From an uncultured Bacillota bacterium (GTDB lineage Bacteria; Bacillota; Clostridia; Peptostreptococcales; Anaerovoracaceae): DNA of 11,972 nucleotides. The position numbers and the translations under genes are program-made. The stretch lies in assembly GCA_946638265.1 (NCBI GenBank), contig CAMPBN010000022.1, positions 1 to 11,972 of the forward strand, read 5' to 3'. Shown piece after piece: positions 6,265 to 11,972 of the stretch. A model generated the notes under the pieces. That model was not told the origin of the DNA. It worked only from the letters and a program-made list of their open reading frames with translations, and ran no database searches. Numbering within the stretch: position 1 is the first letter of the stretch; every line of letters starts with the position of its first letter.

Positions 6265-7433
6265 TGATCGAAAATTATAATATTTATATTTTAAGTGCAA
6301 AAGAAAAGAGAATTTATTATTCGGCAGGGGGCATCGCGCTCCTCGCAGCGGCGATTCTTTTTTTCAACAGCATAAAGTTTGCAATTCTGCTGCTGCCGAT
6401 ACTTTTTTATGGGCAAAAGGAACTTCAAAAGATGCTGGCAGACAGGCGGATGAAAAAGCTGCGGAGCGACCTTGTAGATTTTCTTTACAGCATCTCATCT
6501 TCCGTGGCTTCGGGGCTTCATATGAGGGATGCGCTGAAGGAAGCGGAAACTGCTTTGGAGGAAGGTGCGCTGCTCCGTGAGATAAAAGTTATGAACGGGA
6601 AAATCGAAAGCCTCAATATGGGGGAAAAGCAGCTTCTTGCGGATTTTGCGCAGCGAAGCGGCATCGAAGAGCTAAAAAATTTTACGGACAGCTATTATGC
6701 CTGCCGTGATGCGGGAGGCGATCTGACTGCCGTGATTTCCAGAGGAATGCAGGTGATTACCGACAAGCTCATGATAGAGCGCGACATGAAGACTCTGATA
6801 GCGCAAAAAGTGTTTGAAGGCAAGCTGATCGCGGCCCTGCCTTTGGTTGTGATACTATGCCTGAGGCTCGCATCACCCGACTACCTTTTGCCGCTGTATG
6901 AAAGCGGGGCGGGCCGCATTATCATGGGGATAGCTCTCAGCTCTATGATCTTCGCATTTTGTTATGCCAAAAAACTCCAAAAGGTGGTATTCAAGGAAGA
7001 TATTACTTCGGCTCTACCGGAATTTCTCAGCAGGCTTTCGCTGATGCTGAATTCGGGGATGGTGCTGCAGACTGCGCTTGAACAACTGGGAAGTGAAGGG
7101 GAAAGCGGCAACCTGCTGCTGAAGGAATTCCAAAAACTTAGCGCCGATGCTGCCAAAGAAAGAGTGCCGGTATTGCGAAAGCTAAGGGATTTTGCCATGA
7201 AGGAAAAAAGCAGGGAGCTTCTCAGAATCTGCGGTATCATGACAGCCAATATGGACAGAGGCACCGAGCTTTCGGAAAAACTGGACCGCGAATCAGAATT
7301 TTTGTGGCACATGGCCAAAAAAAGCGTGGAGGAAAAGAGCCGCTTGGCGGAGACCAAGATGGCTTTTCCCATGGCGCTGATGCTGCTGGTACTTATTCTG
7401 ATCACGCTTGCGCCCGTGATGATGACATTATAA
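6264..7433 (+). CDS. Tad platform protein with two T2SSF domains (TadB-TadC-like fusion)
   Basis: Inner-membrane platform of the Tad pilus machine, partner of the TadA ATPase. In 389 residues I see an N-terminal membrane hairpin (about 20-50), a first cytoplasmic T2SSF-like helical domain (about 68-185: DLVDFLYSISSSVASGLHMR, then ACRDAGGDLTAVI), two central membrane helices (about 187-203 and 217-234), a second T2SSF-like domain (about 248-362: ALPEFLSRLSLMLNSGM, then MDRGTELSEKLDRES) and a C-terminal helix (366-387). In most Tad loci TadB and TadC are separate proteins of about 300 residues with one T2SSF domain each, so this reads as a compact single-chain version. It overlaps tadA by one base. 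No separate tadC follows in this window. The fusion reading is inferred from internal motif similarity, not from an alignment. Confidence 0.85.
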   Translation: MIENYNIYILSAKEKRIYYSAGGIALLAAAILFFNSIKFAILLLPILFYGQKELQKMLADRRMKKLRSDLVDFLYSISSSVASGLHMRDALKEAETALEEGALLREIKVMNGKIESLNMGEKQLLADFAQRSGIEELKNFTDSYYACRDAGGDLTAVISRGMQVITDKLMIERDMKTLIAQKVFEGKLIAALPLVVILCLRLASPDYLLPLYESGAGRIIMGIALSSMIFAFCYAKKLQKVVFKEDITSALPEFLSRLSLMLNSGMVLQTALEQLGSEGESGNLLLKEFQKLSADAAKERVPVLRKLRDFAMKEKSRELLRICGIMTANMDRGTELSEKLDRESEFLWHMAKKSVEEKSRLAETKMAFPMALMLLVLILITLAPVMMTL

Positions 7434-7459
7434 AAAATCGTGCAAAAAGGCTGGCTTTG

Positions 7460-7468
7460 TGGTATATT
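7460..7468 (+). promoter_or_regulatory. Possible extended -10 promoter for the methyltransferase-like gene
   Basis: TGG followed by TATATT (7463-7468). The -35 position holds only GTGCAA, three of six matches. No terminator is seen between the Tad platform gene and this point, so read-through from the tad operon is also possible. Confidence 0.4.
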
Positions 7469-7531
7469 CATATTCGTGGGCCGATGTGAAACTTGTGGCT
7501 CAAAGATAAGAAAAAGAAAAGAGGATTGGCC

Positions 7532-8209
7532 ATGAACGAGGCAGTGCAATATTCAAACGGTGAGTATTTTACCAAATTACAGAATTTCTTAAACGATTTT
7601 CCGGATATTTTTACGGAAGAGATCTTCGGAAGATATAAAAAGGACGAGGATGCTGAGACCATGTATCGCGCGGCGCTTCTTGGGGCCATCGAGCTTTATG
7701 ACGAAGAGCCTTGGAGCGAGTATGTGGAAAAGGGAGTACATATATTCCAAGAAAAGGAATTCAGCGAGAATTTCTTCGTGAAGAATTTCAAGGTGGGCAA
7801 GGATATCAAAAAGGGCAAGATGACGCTGACACAGAAGAATATCAAGGCGTTTGAAGGCTTTGCCGCCGGCAATGACAGAAACGAAATGGACGGCAAAATC
7901 ATCCCGCAGACAGGCTTTTGCAGAAAAGGCTTCAGCTATCCGTGCATCGCTGAGGGCAGAGAAATCGTGGCCGCAGCTTCTCCGGATGAGATTCTGAAGA
8001 CGAAGAAAGCTTTGGAAAAGGCAGCAGGTGAGGTCAGTGTAGACGGCCTTGGCATCGGATATTTTGCGGTGATGGCAGCAGCCAAGCCTGAAGTCACAGC
8101 CGTAAAGGTGAAGGAAAGTGACAAGAACCTCATAGCCCTTTGCAGGGAATATGTCTTCAGCGCGTTTTCAAAGGATATCATCTCCAAGATTGAAATCGTG
8201 GCAGAGTAG
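7532..8209 (+). CDS. Uncharacterised protein ending in a partial methyltransferase-like motif
   Basis: A 225-residue protein I cannot name. ATG at 7532 is chosen because GAGGA (7521-7525) sits six bases upstream; an in-frame TTG at 7493 has no comparable site. The N-terminal 110 residues look acidic and helical (KLQNFLNDFPDIF; AETMYRAALLGAIELYDE). Near the C terminus SVDGLGIGYFAVMAAAKPEV (169-188) resembles motif I of Rossmann-fold SAM-dependent methyltransferases (glycines 172, 174 and 176), and VKESDKNLIALCREYVF fits the following strand and helix. The protein then stops at E225, where such domains would normally continue for some 40 or more residues. It may be truncated or a reduced, non-catalytic form. 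A terminator follows at 8245. No signal peptide or membrane segment is seen. Confidence 0.7.
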   Translation: MNEAVQYSNGEYFTKLQNFLNDFPDIFTEEIFGRYKKDEDAETMYRAALLGAIELYDEEPWSEYVEKGVHIFQEKEFSENFFVKNFKVGKDIKKGKMTLTQKNIKAFEGFAAGNDRNEMDGKIIPQTGFCRKGFSYPCIAEGREIVAAASPDEILKTKKALEKAAGEVSVDGLGIGYFAVMAAAKPEVTAVKVKESDKNLIALCREYVFSAFSKDIISKIEIVAE

Positions 8210-8244
8210 AGCAATGTGCGGAGCAGCAACCGCCAAACGATAAC

Positions 8245-8272
8245 AAAAGCGTCGGAATAAACCGACGCTTTT
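8245..8272 (+). terminator. Strong terminator between convergent genes, probably bidirectional
   Basis: Perfect 11-base stem AAAAGCGTCGG (8245-8255) and CCGACGCTTTT (8262-8272), six-base loop, followed by further T. It serves the methyltransferase-like gene; read on the - strand it gives a weaker T tract for the convergent transglutaminase-like gene, whose stop lies seven bases away. Confidence 0.9.
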
Positions 8273-8278
8273 TTATTA

Positions 8279-9337
8279 TTAGATGAACATAAGCTGTGCA
8301 CGAGAGCCTGCGTATTCGTCCGGGATTTCTCCCACGTCCCAGCCCTCAGCCGTAGTTTCTATGTAAAAATATTTTTTACTTCCGTAGGAAAAATAACTGC
8401 CTTTGACGGAATCGCCGCCCTTGATGCCCACTGCCATATGGCCGGGCAGACCGATCAGGCAGACATCAAAGCCCATTTCTTTCAGCAGTGTGGCCAGCAG
8501 AATAGATGTATCTTCGCAGTCGCCGCAGTGGTCGTAGAGCGTTTCGTACGGGAATTTCGGATATTCGTCATAGGTGCCGGTCCAATCCTCGTCAGAAATA
8601 TAGTCAAAGCTTTGAACGAAAGCAATGACCAGTCTTGCCAGCTGATTGTTATCGTAGTCCTCGGCGCCTTCCCTGAAAGTGTCCACCAGGTCTTCAATCA
8701 GATAGTCGTCCAGGGTGTCCTTGGTGTAATACGTGTAGCCGTTGATATTTTTCCGATCCACGGACCTGTAATAGTTGTAGATGGATGTGTCCAATGTGCC
8801 TGTGTAGTACCAGGTCTTGGAGCGGCGGGAATTGTAAGGGTCTTCCCATTCATATTCCACTTCTTGGGTTCCGTCCATATGGGTGGCGAGTTTGTATGCC
8901 GGCGAGTAAGCATCAATCACAGCCGTATCGCTGTCATATCTTACATCCGCGCCGAATGCCTCCAGCACAGGTCTGATGGGAAGATAAGTCCTGCCGCCGA
9001 TAATCATCGGAGAAGTATCCATATACTTGCCGTTGTAGTCGCCGATCATGATATACGGTCGCCCGATCCAAAGCTGGACCTTTTGCGAATCGTTATATAC
9101 CGTGATGCATTGGGTGTACGAATCCCAAAGGACGTAGCAACCGTACTCTTCCATGGTGGCTCGCAGCGGCACCTGCGTCCTGCTGTTTGTGTCTATGAAA
9201 GGATAGCCCGTGGAATCGGTATACTCAACGCTTTCTCCATCGATATTTACGGAAGGCGAGGTGGCAAAAACTTCGGCTGCCCCGACCAAAATCAATATTA
9301 TTATAGCTGCGCTCAGCAGTAACAATCTTTTTTTCAT
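8279..9337 (-). CDS. Secreted CuAO_N-domain / transglutaminase-like protein
   Basis: Predicted extracellular or cell-surface protein of about 352 residues. Numbering here is from the GTG at 9340; the ATG at 9337 is equally possible, and GGAGG (9347-9351) is 6 and 9 bases from them. Residues 3-26 form a signal peptide: MKKR, a long hydrophobic core, then AAEVFA. Residues about 30-145 resemble the copper amine oxidase N-terminal-like domain common in Firmicute surface proteins (RTQVPLRATMEEYG; GGRTYLPIRPVLEAFGADV). The C-terminal part is a transglutaminase-like cysteine peptidase fold: YDHCGDCEDTSILLATLLKE (nucleophile probably C275), LPGHMAVGI (H301) and YFYIETTAEGW, where Glu328 replaces or neighbours the usual acidic residue. 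Members can cleave or crosslink proteins or peptidoglycan peptides; the substrate here is unknown. The gene lies opposite to the Tad genes and has its own promoter. Confidence 0.85.
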   Translation of the reverse strand: MKKRLLLLSAAIIILILVGAAEVFATSPSVNIDGESVEYTDSTGYPFIDTNSRTQVPLRATMEEYGCYVLWDSYTQCITVYNDSQKVQLWIGRPYIMIGDYNGKYMDTSPMIIGGRTYLPIRPVLEAFGADVRYDSDTAVIDAYSPAYKLATHMDGTQEVEYEWEDPYNSRRSKTWYYTGTLDTSIYNYYRSVDRKNINGYTYYTKDTLDDYLIEDLVDTFREGAEDYDNNQLARLVIAFVQSFDYISDEDWTGTYDEYPKFPYETLYDHCGDCEDTSILLATLLKEMGFDVCLIGLPGHMAVGIKGGDSVKGSYFSYGSKKYFYIETTAEGWDVGEIPDEYAGSRAQLMFI

Positions 9338-9358
9338 CACACTTTTCCTCCAAGCCCC

Positions 9359-9375
9359 ATCTGCCGCGGGCAGAT
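9359..9375 (-). promoter_or_regulatory. Perfect 7-base hairpin in the leader of the transglutaminase-like gene
   Basis: ATCTGCC (9359-9365), loop GCG, GGCAGAT (9369-9375), lying between the putative promoter and the GGAGG ribosome site. No T tract follows on the transcribed strand, so it is not an obvious terminator. It might stabilise the mRNA or affect ribosome access. Confidence 0.5.
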
Positions 9376-9400
9376 TAAATTAGCGTCAAAGCTTAAATAT

Positions 9401-9409
9401 ATTATAGCA
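9401..9409 (-). promoter_or_regulatory. Extended -10 promoter for the transglutaminase-like gene
   Basis: On the - strand TGC is followed by a perfect TATAAT (complement of 9401-9406). The -35 region is poor (TAAGAA at 17-base spacing), which the extended -10 may compensate for. Confidence 0.6.
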
Positions 9410-9489
9410 CAAGGCGTGGGGCTTTCTTATGAAATTTATGTGAAAAATTGGTGAATGCTCCGAGTTGGCAGGACAACCTCCGCTGCATT

Positions 9490-9524
9490 AAAAAAAAGCG
9501 CCGTATCACATTTTCGGCGCTTTT
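9490..9524 (-). terminator. Terminator overlapping the end of the GNAT gene
   Basis: Read on the - strand: AAAAGCGCCG, an 11-base loop, CGGCGCTTTT and a run of eight T. The 5' arm is the last coding triplets (KAPKM) and the stop TGA (9506-9508) lies in the loop, so translation runs into the hairpin. Confidence 0.85.
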
Positions 9525-9910
9525 GTCATAGCTCGGCCTTCAAGTCGTTCAAAGCCGAATTTTTCGTAGAATCCATGGGCATCCCGGGTCAACAGCACGC
9601 CACGCATAGCAGAGTATTCGGGCTGCGCCAGGATGTGGGAGAGCAGGGCATGACCCAGGCCGCTTTCGCGGTACTTTTCGTCCACCACCACATCGCAAAG
9701 ATAATAAGTCGTGGCAAAGTCCGTAATGACGCGGATAAAGCCGGAAAGCTGCTTTTCGCCCTCTGCGTAGATCCCGTAGCAGGTCGAATTTTCGATAGAT
9801 TTTTTTATCTGTTCTACCGGCCGTTTGTCAGCCCAGTAGGTCATTCTTAGGAGCCTGACAACATCGTCAAGCTTGATATTTTCGGCGCCTTCCACAATTC
9901 TGTAATCCAT
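9506..9910 (-). CDS. GNAT family N-acetyltransferase
   Basis: A 134-residue single-domain GNAT protein that would transfer an acetyl group from acetyl-CoA to an amine; the substrate is unknown. The acetyl-CoA binding motif A is visible as LCDVVVDEKYRESGLGHALL (71-90), with RESGLG fitting the R/Q-x-x-G-x-G pattern, and the C-terminal GFYEKFGFE (113-121) is the usual motif B end. The N terminus (YRIVEGAENIKLDDVVRLLR) fits the opening strand and helix. It follows the DUF6485-like gene by nine bases, and AGGAA overlapping that gene's stop is the likely ribosome site, so the two form an operon. The terminator overlaps the stop codon. Confidence 0.93.
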   Translation of the reverse strand: MDYRIVEGAENIKLDDVVRLLRMTYWADKRPVEQIKKSIENSTCYGIYAEGEKQLSGFIRVITDFATTYYLCDVVVDEKYRESGLGHALLSHILAQPEYSAMRGVLLTRDAHGFYEKFGFERLEGRAMTKAPKM

Positions 9911-9919
9911 AAAAGGTTC

Positions 9920-10138
9920 CTATTTGTTTTCTTTATTGCGTTTTACGGCCTCTGCGAAGTCTTCGAAGAAGTAGGTGTCGCCTACATGCTTATCCTCTAT
10001 TTCCTTGAAGAAGCAGGAAGGGATTTCGTGCTGCTCAAGGTTTTTGGTAATGCAAGGTGCGCAACCTTTGTCGTGGTTTGTGGGGTGCATCGGGCACTTG
10101 GTGTCAGTGCAGGTGCAGAAAGGGCTGAGATTTTCCAT
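9920..10138 (-). CDS. Small Cys-rich DUF6485-like protein
   Basis: A 72-residue protein with cysteines at 8, 10, 15, 26, 29 and 42 arranged as CTCTDTKC, GCAPC and SCFF. The opening resembles DUF6485 family proteins (CTCTDTKCPMHPTNHDKGC). The CxC and CxxC pairs suggest a zinc or iron-sulfur site (inference; function of the family is not known to me). GGAGG (10146-10150 on the + strand as CCTCC) lies seven bases before ATG. It is the first gene of a two-gene - strand operon with the GNAT enzyme, with its own near-consensus promoter. Confidence 0.8.
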   Translation of the reverse strand: MENLSPFCTCTDTKCPMHPTNHDKGCAPCITKNLEQHEIPSCFFKEIEDKHVGDTYFFEDFAEAVKRNKENK

Positions 10139-10174
10139 ATTACTACCTCCGAACTTATAAAATTTCTTATACGG

Positions 10175-10203
10175 AGTATACCTTTTTTTCGTTCCCGTTT
10201 CAA
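10175..10203 (-). promoter_or_regulatory. Sigma-A type promoter for the DUF6485-GNAT operon
   Basis: On the - strand TTGAAA (10203-10198), 17-base spacer and TATACT (10180-10175), about 36 bases before the start codon. Divergent to the promoter at 10275. Confidence 0.8.
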
Positions 10204-10274
10204 GTATTGTTTGCAGAACGAAAATTGCCTGCTTTTGAGCAAAAATAATTTCTGCGGTTTAATAGTGGTCGACC

Positions 10275-10304
10275 TTGAAGTTCATGCCGTTGTGCGTTTA
10301 TAAT
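10275..10304 (+). promoter_or_regulatory. Sigma-A type promoter for the oxidoreductase gene
   Basis: TTGAAG (10275-10280), 18-base spacer and perfect TATAAT (10299-10304). The transcript would start near 10311, leaving a leader of about 60 bases. Some 70 bases separate this -35 from that of the divergent operon, so a shared regulator is possible. Confidence 0.75.
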
Positions 10305-10370
10305 GAAAACAGGATAATTCTTTTGCAGATGCAGTGAATCGCAATAAATAAATGAGAAAGAGGCGATGAA

Positions 10371-10943
10371 ATGATTTTATTTGTAAATGCATGCGCGAGA
10401 AAGGAATCGCGTACAAAGAAAATAGCTGAAGCACTTTTGCGGTCGCTGACTGCCGGGGATGCAGCGGACGCGGTAGAGGAAGTCAGACTTTGCGAGTTTG
10501 ATTTCCCGAAGACCACAGAGACGTTGCTTGCAGAACGCGACAAGAACATAGCCGCAGGTGATTTCTCGGATGCGTATTTTGATCTTGCAAAGCAGTTCGC
10601 GAGGGCAGATACTATTGTTATTGCGGCGCCTTATTGGGATATGTCTTTTCCTGCGGTGTTAAAGCAGTACATCGAGCACATAAATGTCCTGGGCATAACC
10701 TTTGAATATACACCGGAAGGATTCCCGAGCGGTCTGTGCAAAGCAGGTAAGCTTTATTATGTGATGACGGCGGGGGGAGACTATGTGCCGGAAGAGTTTG
10801 GATTCGGCTATATTAAGACCCTTGCTGAGAGCTTCTACGGCATCAAAGAAGTTGAATGCATAAAGGCTGTCGGTCTCGACATCGTGGGTGCGGACAGCGA
10901 AAAAATAATACAGGAGTGCATGACTAGAAAAAATTTCAAGTAA
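10371..10943 (+). CDS. Flavodoxin-fold NAD(P)H-dependent oxidoreductase
   Basis: A 190-residue FMN-dependent NAD(P)H oxidoreductase of the flavodoxin-2/azoreductase type, which reduces quinones, azo or similar acceptors in the cytoplasm; the real acceptor is unknown. Signs are the N-terminal strand and phosphate loop MILFVNACARKESRTKKIAE (S13-R15 region), IVIAAPYWDMSFPAVLKQYI (82-101), in which APYWDMSFP is the typical FMN-ring loop, and MTAGGDY (132-138). ATG at 10371 is preceded by AGAGG with seven-base spacing. It is a single-gene unit with its own promoter (10275) and terminator (10955). It lies inside the gap of the Tad locus with no evident functional link to pili. Confidence 0.9.
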   Translation: MILFVNACARKESRTKKIAEALLRSLTAGDAADAVEEVRLCEFDFPKTTETLLAERDKNIAAGDFSDAYFDLAKQFARADTIVIAAPYWDMSFPAVLKQYIEHINVLGITFEYTPEGFPSGLCKAGKLYYVMTAGGDYVPEEFGFGYIKTLAESFYGIKEVECIKAVGLDIVGADSEKIIQECMTRKNFK

Positions 10944-10954
10944 AAAATTTACAA

Positions 10955-10985
10955 AAAACAGTTGCTTTTTCCGGGCAACTGTTTT
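10955..10985 (+). terminator. Rho-independent terminator after the oxidoreductase gene
   Basis: Perfect 11-base stem AAAACAGTTGC (10955-10965) and GCAACTGTTTT (10975-10985) with a nine-base loop, T-rich on the 3' side. It separates this gene from the pilin leader. Confidence 0.85.
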
Positions 10986-11009
10986 ATTATATTCATGCGA
11001 GGCAAAAAC

Positions 11010-11085
11010 TGTAAAAGAGAATACTTACTGTAAATATAGATATGATATGTAAATACAGCTATGAAATGTAAAAAACACTTGAGAT
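11010..11085 (+). repeat. Four 19-base direct repeats with TGTAAA boxes upstream of the pilin gene
   Basis: TGTAAA begins at 11010, 11029, 11048 and 11067, an exact 19-base period. The two middle units agree at 15 of 19 positions (TGTAAATA-AG-TATGA-A) while the outer ones share mainly the box. The array ends about 120 bases before the pilin start. No strong promoter was found between, only a weak TTGATT at 11102, so these may be activator sites (inference). Confidence 0.65.
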
Positions 11086-11131
11086 AAGTAAAAGCAATGC
11101 TTTGATTGGACGTGAATACAAATATCATATC
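11039..11131. repeat. 10-base inverted repeat across the pilin leader
   Basis: GATATGATAT (11039-11048) is the perfect reverse complement of ATATCATATC (11122-11131). The left arm spans the junction of the second and third 19-base units. In such AT-rich sequence this may be chance, but it could also be a looped operator. Confidence 0.4.
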
Positions 11132-11204
11132 AAAATACACAAAAGATTTTACAAAATAGCTGCCTCGGAAAATTTGTTGGATTTAGGAATTGAAAGGAGA
11201 AGAA

Positions 11205-11402
11205 ATGAAAATTGGGAGTATGCAAAAAGAGGGAAAACTTATCCGAATTCATGAAAAACCCATCCGCTTTCGTAGCAAAGCAGGTATGGAAATGGTCCAG
11301 GTTGGAATTCTGATTGCCATTGCCATCGGCGTAGGGCTGATCTTCAAGACGGAAATCACGGATTTCGTGAACGGGACATTCGAGGGGCTGGCACAGTTCT
11401 AG
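11205..11402 (+). CDS. Flp1-like type IVb pilin
   Basis: A 65-residue probable major subunit of the Tad pilus. ATG at 11205 is chosen because AGGAG (11195-11199) lies five bases upstream; the in-frame TTG at 11190 falls before that site. A basic leader (to RFRSKAG, G27) precedes a hydrophobic helix from M28 (MEMVQVGILIAIAIGVGLIF) and a short tail (KTEITDFVNGTFEGLAQF). Prepilin cleavage is expected after G27. Position +5, usually Glu, is Gln (Q32), while Glu sits at +2 (E29). It is followed after 12 bases by a TadE-like pseudopilin, which supports the assignment. The cleavage peptidase gene is not in the window. Confidence 0.82.
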   Translation: MKIGSMQKEGKLIRIHEKPIRFRSKAGMEMVQVGILIAIAIGVGLIFKTEITDFVNGTFEGLAQF

Positions 11403-11414
11403 GGGGCAGGATTT

Positions 11415-11825
11415 ATGAAGACGGCCTTACAAAAGCTTCGGTCAAAAAAAGGGAGCATTATGATGGAAGCAGCTTTGGTTTTTCCGCTGGTGATCGTCAT
11501 CGCGGTGACTATGCTCTACATGATGGTGGGGCTGTATGAAGAAGCAGAGAGCTCCGCGGAGAATCAGATGGCTTTCAGGCAAAAAGCTGCTGAGGCTGCT
11601 GAAACCGGTTGCGGCGGAGCGCTTGGAAATTCCGGAGCGGAAGAAACATGTGCAACGGATATCACTAAATCGGGATATAGATTTTTCAGTGGAAATTCCT
11701 CTTATGATTATGGTAGCAAGGGAATACTGAATTTTAGCGGTTCAAAATCTTATATCGTCGAGGAAGTGATATTGGACGAGGAAGCTTTTGTGAGACTGAC
11801 TGACGCAGGGAGGAGTATGCTTTGA
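11415..11825 (+). CDS. TadE-like pseudopilin
   Basis: A 136-residue minor pilin-like protein of the Tad system. It starts with a basic leader ending in RSKKG (G13), then SIMMEAALVFPLVIVIAVTM, with Glu at the expected +5 position (E18) and a single N-terminal membrane helix to about residue 36. The remainder is an extracytoplasmic domain with two Cys (CGGALG and ETCATD). Start ATG at 11415 has a G run (11402-11406) eight bases upstream. It stops at 11823-11825, overlapping the start of the next gene by three bases or fewer, so the two are probably translationally coupled. Confidence 0.88.
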   Translation: MKTALQKLRSKKGSIMMEAALVFPLVIVIAVTMLYMMVGLYEEAESSAENQMAFRQKAAEAAETGCGGALGNSGAEETCATDITKSGYRFFSGNSSYDYGSKGILNFSGSKSYIVEEVILDEEAFVRLTDAGRSML

Positions 11826-11972
11826 CAGAGTTTATCAGGGGGAAAAAAGGAGCGGTATGCGTGTTTGTTACCATGATTTTGTCTACCATGCTCCTGGCTG
11901 TGACGGTAATCGGAAATGCGGCATTCGTGCGTCTTAAATGGGCGGAGGCCGATGCGGCCTTCAGGATCGGCG
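11822..11972 (+). CDS. TadE/TadG-like pilus assembly protein, N-terminal part (runs off window)
   Basis: Translation from TTG at 11822 is open to the window end, 50 codons. AGGAG (11811-11815) lies six bases upstream, a strong site that decides this start; the TTG overlaps the TGA of the preceding gene (TTGA). The visible text is a short basic leader (TEFIRGKKGA), a hydrophobic helix (VCVFVTMILSTMLLAVTVIG) and RLKWAEADAAFRIG, which fits the N terminus of TadG-type or Firmicute Tad minor pilus proteins. The rest is outside the window, so the exact family stays open. Confidence 0.75.
   Translation, partial: MTEFIRGKKGAVCVFVTMILSTMLLAVTVIGNAAFVRLKWAEADAAFRIG

Noticed and set aside
7493..7531. 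TTG start that would extend the methyltransferase-like protein by 13 residues
   Set aside because: The GAGGA site at 7521-7525 fits the ATG at 7532; the extension is Lys-rich and contains the ribosome site itself.
8438..9322. 294-codon + strand frame opposite the transglutaminase-like gene
   Set aside because: It is a shadow: the - strand frame has a signal peptide, domain motifs, a ribosome site and a promoter.
11010..11085. CRISPR array
   Set aside because: Units are only 19 bases with no constant repeat and variable spacer structure. The pattern is a direct repeat with a short conserved box.

Overview
The window looks like a chromosomal segment of an anaerobic Clostridia-type Firmicute. 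The supporting signs are consensus sigma-A promoters, strong AGGAGG-type ribosome sites, TTG/GTG starts, hairpin terminators, anaerobic-style cobalamin genes (cbiB, cobD-like, cbiP/cobQ), a Firmicute-style Tad pilus locus with a Flp1-like pilin, and a DUF6485-like Cys-rich protein. I cannot name the species. No rRNA, tRNA, CRISPR array or intact transposase is visible.

Region 1 (1-4871) is the end of a cobalamin operon on the + strand: the 3' end of cbiB, a 740-base gene-free stretch full of degenerate repeats, a PLP-dependent CobD-like decarboxylase enlarged by two internal insertions, cobyric acid synthase, a phosphoglycerate-mutase-like member of the alkaline phosphatase superfamily, and a terminator. 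CobD and CbiB provide and attach the aminopropanol arm, CobQ amidates the ring, and the last gene may be a phosphatase of the lower-ligand branch (inference). GC content swings sharply: by hand count 73% at 181-240, 32% at 541-600, 72% at 1201-1260, 78% at 1381-1440 and 32% at 1561-1620.

Region 2 (4926-7433) starts with a near-consensus promoter and carries the Tad motor: a TadA/CpaF ATPase and a membrane protein in which two T2SSF domains are fused (TadB-TadC-like). A 22-codon basic upstream ORF ends exactly where tadA begins.

Region 3 (7434-10985) does not look like Tad machinery: a protein that stops just inside a methyltransferase-like motif, a secreted CuAO_N/transglutaminase-like protein (- strand), a DUF6485-GNAT two-gene operon (- strand) and an FMN-type NAD(P)H oxidoreductase. 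Each unit has its own promoter and/or terminator.

Region 4 (10986-11972) resumes the Tad locus: an AT-rich leader with four TGTAAA boxes at exact 19-base spacing, a Flp1-like pilin, a TadE-like pseudopilin and the first 50 codons of a second TadE/TadG-like protein that runs off the window. The Tad locus is therefore split by about 3.7 kb.

The least expected things here are the two in-frame insertions in the CobD-like protein (one a 48-base tandem repeat), the nested palindromic and direct repeats between cbiB and cobD, the mutase-like gene at the end of the cobalamin operon, and the periodic boxes before the pilin. I see no clear sign of an entirely new multi-gene system.
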